Positions 62,180 through 64,000 of a stretch of DNA of 64,000 nucleotides are shown one piece after another (position 1 is the stretch's first letter; each line of letters begins with the position of its first letter). The notes under the pieces were generated by a model. That model searched no databases. It saw only the letters and a list, made by a program, of their open reading frames with translations, and was not told the origin of the DNA. Source of the stretch: an uncultured Flavobacteriales bacterium (GTDB lineage Bacteria; Bacteroidota; Bacteroidia; Flavobacteriales_D; Sanyastnellaceae); assembly GCA_937974555.1 (NCBI GenBank), contig CALJKR010000044.1:1-64000 (forward strand), in the 5' to 3' direction. The position numbers and the translations under genes are program-made.

Positions 62180-63652
62180 ATGCAAAAAATATTGATTGCC
62201 AACCGAGGAGAGATTGCTTTGCGCATCATGCGTTCAGCCAAAGAAATGGGAATACAAACCGTTGCCATTTACAGCGATGCCGATGCCAACGCCCCTTTTG
62301 TGCGTTATGCCGATGAGGCCTATCGCATTGGTCCCGCCCCTTCCAACCAATCGTATTTGAAAGGAGACGAAATCATTGCCCTATGCCAAAAGATTGGCGT
62401 TGATGGAATACATCCCGGTTATGGCTTTTTGTCAGAGAATGCAGATTTTGCTCGCAAAGCCAAAGCCGCAGGCATCCAATTCATTGGACCCAATCCCGAG
62501 AGCATCGAAGTCATGGGATCAAAGTTGGCAGCAAAAAATGCCGCCAAGAAATACAACATCCCCATGGTACCGGGAACAGAAGATGCAGTATCGGATGTAG
62601 AAGAAGCCAAGCGTGTAGCCTTGGAAGTGGGACTACCGATATTAATCAAAGCCTCTGCCGGCGGTGGTGGTAAGGGAATGCGTATCGTAGAAAAAATTGA
62701 AGAGTTAGAAGAACAAATGGAGCGCGCCATATCCGAGGCCATCAGTGCCTTTGGAGACGGTTCGGTTTTCATCGAAAGATATGTTGCAGGACCTCGACAC
62801 GTTGAGATTCAAGTTTTGGCAGACAAACATGGCAACGTCGTTTATTTGTTTGAGCGCGAGTGTTCCATACAAAGACGACATCAGAAAGTTGTAGAAGAAG
62901 CCCCGAGTGCAGTATTGACACCTGAATTGCGCGCAGCCATGGGAGCCAGTGCTGTAGATGTTGCCAAGAGTTGTAATTATGTAGGAGCAGGGACCGTAGA
63001 ATTTTTGGTGGACGAAAATCGCAACTACTATTTCTTAGAGATGAACACCCGATTGCAGGTAGAGCATCCTGTAACGGAAATGATCACCGGCATTGATTTG
63101 GTGAAAGAGCAAATCAAAGTAGCCCGCGGAGAGAAACTCAGTTTTGGACAAGACGATTTAAAGATCAACGGACATGCATTGGAGATCAGGGTTTATGCCG
63201 AAGATCCATTGAATAATTTCTTGCCCGATATTGGAAAGCTCATCACCTATGAGCGTCCGATGGGACCTGGGGTTCGTGTAGACGATGGATTTGAAGAAGG
63301 CATGGACATTCCGATTTATTATGACCCCATGATTGCCAAGTTGATAGTGCATGCGGAAGACCGAAATGCCGCCATAGCGAAAATGACCCGTGCCATTGCG
63401 GACTATCAAGTGACAGGGGTACAAACGACGCTCCCCTTCTGTTCATGGGCCATCAACCATGAAGCCTTTGTCAGTGGTGATTTCGATACCCATTTTGTCA
63501 AAAAATACTATCAGCCTGAAGTCTTAAACACCCGCAATGAAGAAGAAGCTTGGATTGCTGCGGCCTTGGCAACTAAGGTTCATCAAGAGCAAAAGCAAGT
63601 CATGCAGGATGCTCTGAAAAAGACCGGGGATAGTTGGAAGAGGAGGTATTGA
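62180..63652 (+). CDS. accC: Biotin carboxylase subunit of acyl-CoA carboxylase
   Basis: A 490-residue ATP-grasp enzyme that carboxylates biotin. MQKILIANRGEIALRIMRSA, the GGGGKGMR ATP loop, HVEIQVLAD, ERECSIQRRHQKVVEEAP and EMNTRLQVEHPVTE are the standard motifs. There is no biotinyl domain at the C-terminus, so a separate BCCP is needed. It could serve acetyl-CoA carboxylase (AccC) or propionyl-CoA carboxylase; the 40-residue tail is slightly long. A TATCTTAG box ends 7 nt before its ATG, with no partner genes in view. Confidence 0.93.
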   Translation: MQKILIANRGEIALRIMRSAKEMGIQTVAIYSDADANAPFVRYADEAYRIGPAPSNQSYLKGDEIIALCQKIGVDGIHPGYGFLSENADFARKAKAAGIQFIGPNPESIEVMGSKLAAKNAAKKYNIPMVPGTEDAVSDVEEAKRVALEVGLPILIKASAGGGGKGMRIVEKIEELEEQMERAISEAISAFGDGSVFIERYVAGPRHVEIQVLADKHGNVVYLFERECSIQRRHQKVVEEAPSAVLTPELRAAMGASAVDVAKSCNYVGAGTVEFLVDENRNYYFLEMNTRLQVEHPVTEMITGIDLVKEQIKVARGEKLSFGQDDLKINGHALEIRVYAEDPLNNFLPDIGKLITYERPMGPGVRVDDGFEEGMDIPIYYDPMIAKLIVHAEDRNAAIAKMTRAIADYQVTGVQTTLPFCSWAINHEAFVSGDFDTHFVKKYYQPEVLNTRNEEEAWIAAALATKVHQEQKQVMQDALKKTGDSWKRRY

Positions 63653-63753
63653 GGGGAAAGCCAGTAGGTCTAAAAGTGAATTGACCGCAAGTAAAATCTA
63701 AAAAGAACATCTAAAGAAAAGATTGACGTAATTCAGCGCAGTCTTCAAACTTT

Positions 63754-64000
63754 ATGATGTTCAAATATTTGCTATTGATACTCTTTGTTCCCACTGTTGT
63801 AATAGCTCAAAACAACAGACAGAAAATTAGAGGCGTTGTATCCGACAAATTTTCTCAAGCACCTCTTTCAGGAGCGACAATTATAATTAACAATCTCGAC
63901 TTTGGCGCGATTTCCGATAGTACTGGTCGATTTGAAATCTCCAATTTAGCTCCCAATAGATATGACATTACCATATCATTCATTGGATACAAAAGCAACA
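63754..64000 (+). CDS. TonB-dependent-receptor-like protein, N-terminal part (runs off the window)
   Basis: The first 82 codons are visible. A signal peptide (MMFKYLLLILFVPTVVIAQ) is followed by a carboxypeptidase-like regulatory domain (IRGVVSDKFSQAPLSGATI, GRFEISNLAPNRYDITISFI, GYKS). This layout opens SusC/RagA-type TonB-dependent receptors and DUF5686-like barrels. The rest is outside the window, so the full identity is open. The start is ATG 63754 or 63757. Confidence 0.7.
   Translation, partial: MMFKYLLLILFVPTVVIAQNNRQKIRGVVSDKFSQAPLSGATIIINNLDFGAISDSTGRFEISNLAPNRYDITISFIGYKSN

Overview
The window is a chromosomal segment of a Bacteroidota bacterium. The evidence is five proteins with type IX secretion (T9SS) C-terminal sorting domains, a short primary sigma factor with no region 1.1, many promoters of the Bacteroidota form (TAnnTTTG, sometimes with TTG 19 bp upstream), DUF5686, DUF2490 and DUF6150 proteins, an IcmF-type fused mutase, a metal pump fused to its TolC partner, and KDO transferase (Gram-negative envelope). 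The gene content fits an aerobic, chemoheterotrophic member of the Flavobacteriales/Chitinophagales type. I cannot place it more precisely.

Layout. 1-1.8 kb (minus): start of a glutamate 5-kinase, then adk-obg. 1.9-4.8 kb (plus): a NodB-fold protein and proline-catabolic P5C dehydrogenase. 4.9-5.9 kb: a Fic protein whose catalytic His is Gln. 6.1-9.6 kb: core information genes rpsO, pnp and the primary sigma factor. 9.6-15.4 kb: a YESQAD-repeat protein, a TIP30-like oxidoreductase, rRNA methylase RlmF, a barrel porin, a TPR/PD40/OmpA lipid-envelope protein and an SGNH-like protein. 15.4-17.4 kb: hydroxyacyl-CoA dehydrogenase and pirin. 17.4-18.4 kb: DUF2442/DUF4160 pair and RlpA. 18.4-25.5 kb: two giant T9SS cargo proteins. 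25.5-29.5 kb: an operon of a P-loop protein, a degenerate ABC-exporter-like protein, a lipoprotein, a secreted protein and a DUF2490 barrel, followed by a lipoprotein asparaginase. 30.6-33 kb: T9SS protein, palindromic repeat element and a canonical Fic protein with a perfect inverted repeat over its promoter. 33-37.5 kb: 3-hydroxybutyryl-CoA dehydrogenase divergent from IcmF, linking valine-derived isobutyryl-CoA to butyryl-CoA oxidation. 37.5-44.1 kb: queuosine-precursor transporter, then a heavy-metal efflux operon. 44.2-48.9 kb: DUF5686 barrel, nucleoside transporter and nitroreductase. 49-51.1 kb: two toxin-antitoxin modules and tRNA-Gly/tRNA-Leu. 51.2-57.2 kb (minus): a tightly packed set of T9SS protein, fabD, a two-component system, a barrel protein and waaA. 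57.3-60.2 kb: winged-helix protein, ribH, TPR protein, recF and a DUF721/DciA protein. 60.2-64 kb: a five-heme cytochrome with a T9SS tail, biotin carboxylase and the start of a TonB-receptor-like protein.

Genes are packed with frequent 1-4 nt overlaps. Most of the content is ordinary core metabolism and envelope function. The best candidates for something undescribed are the 25.5-29.5 kb operon, the T9SS-tailed multiheme cytochrome and the two contrasting Fic loci. No phage, complete insertion sequence, CRISPR array or rRNA was seen.
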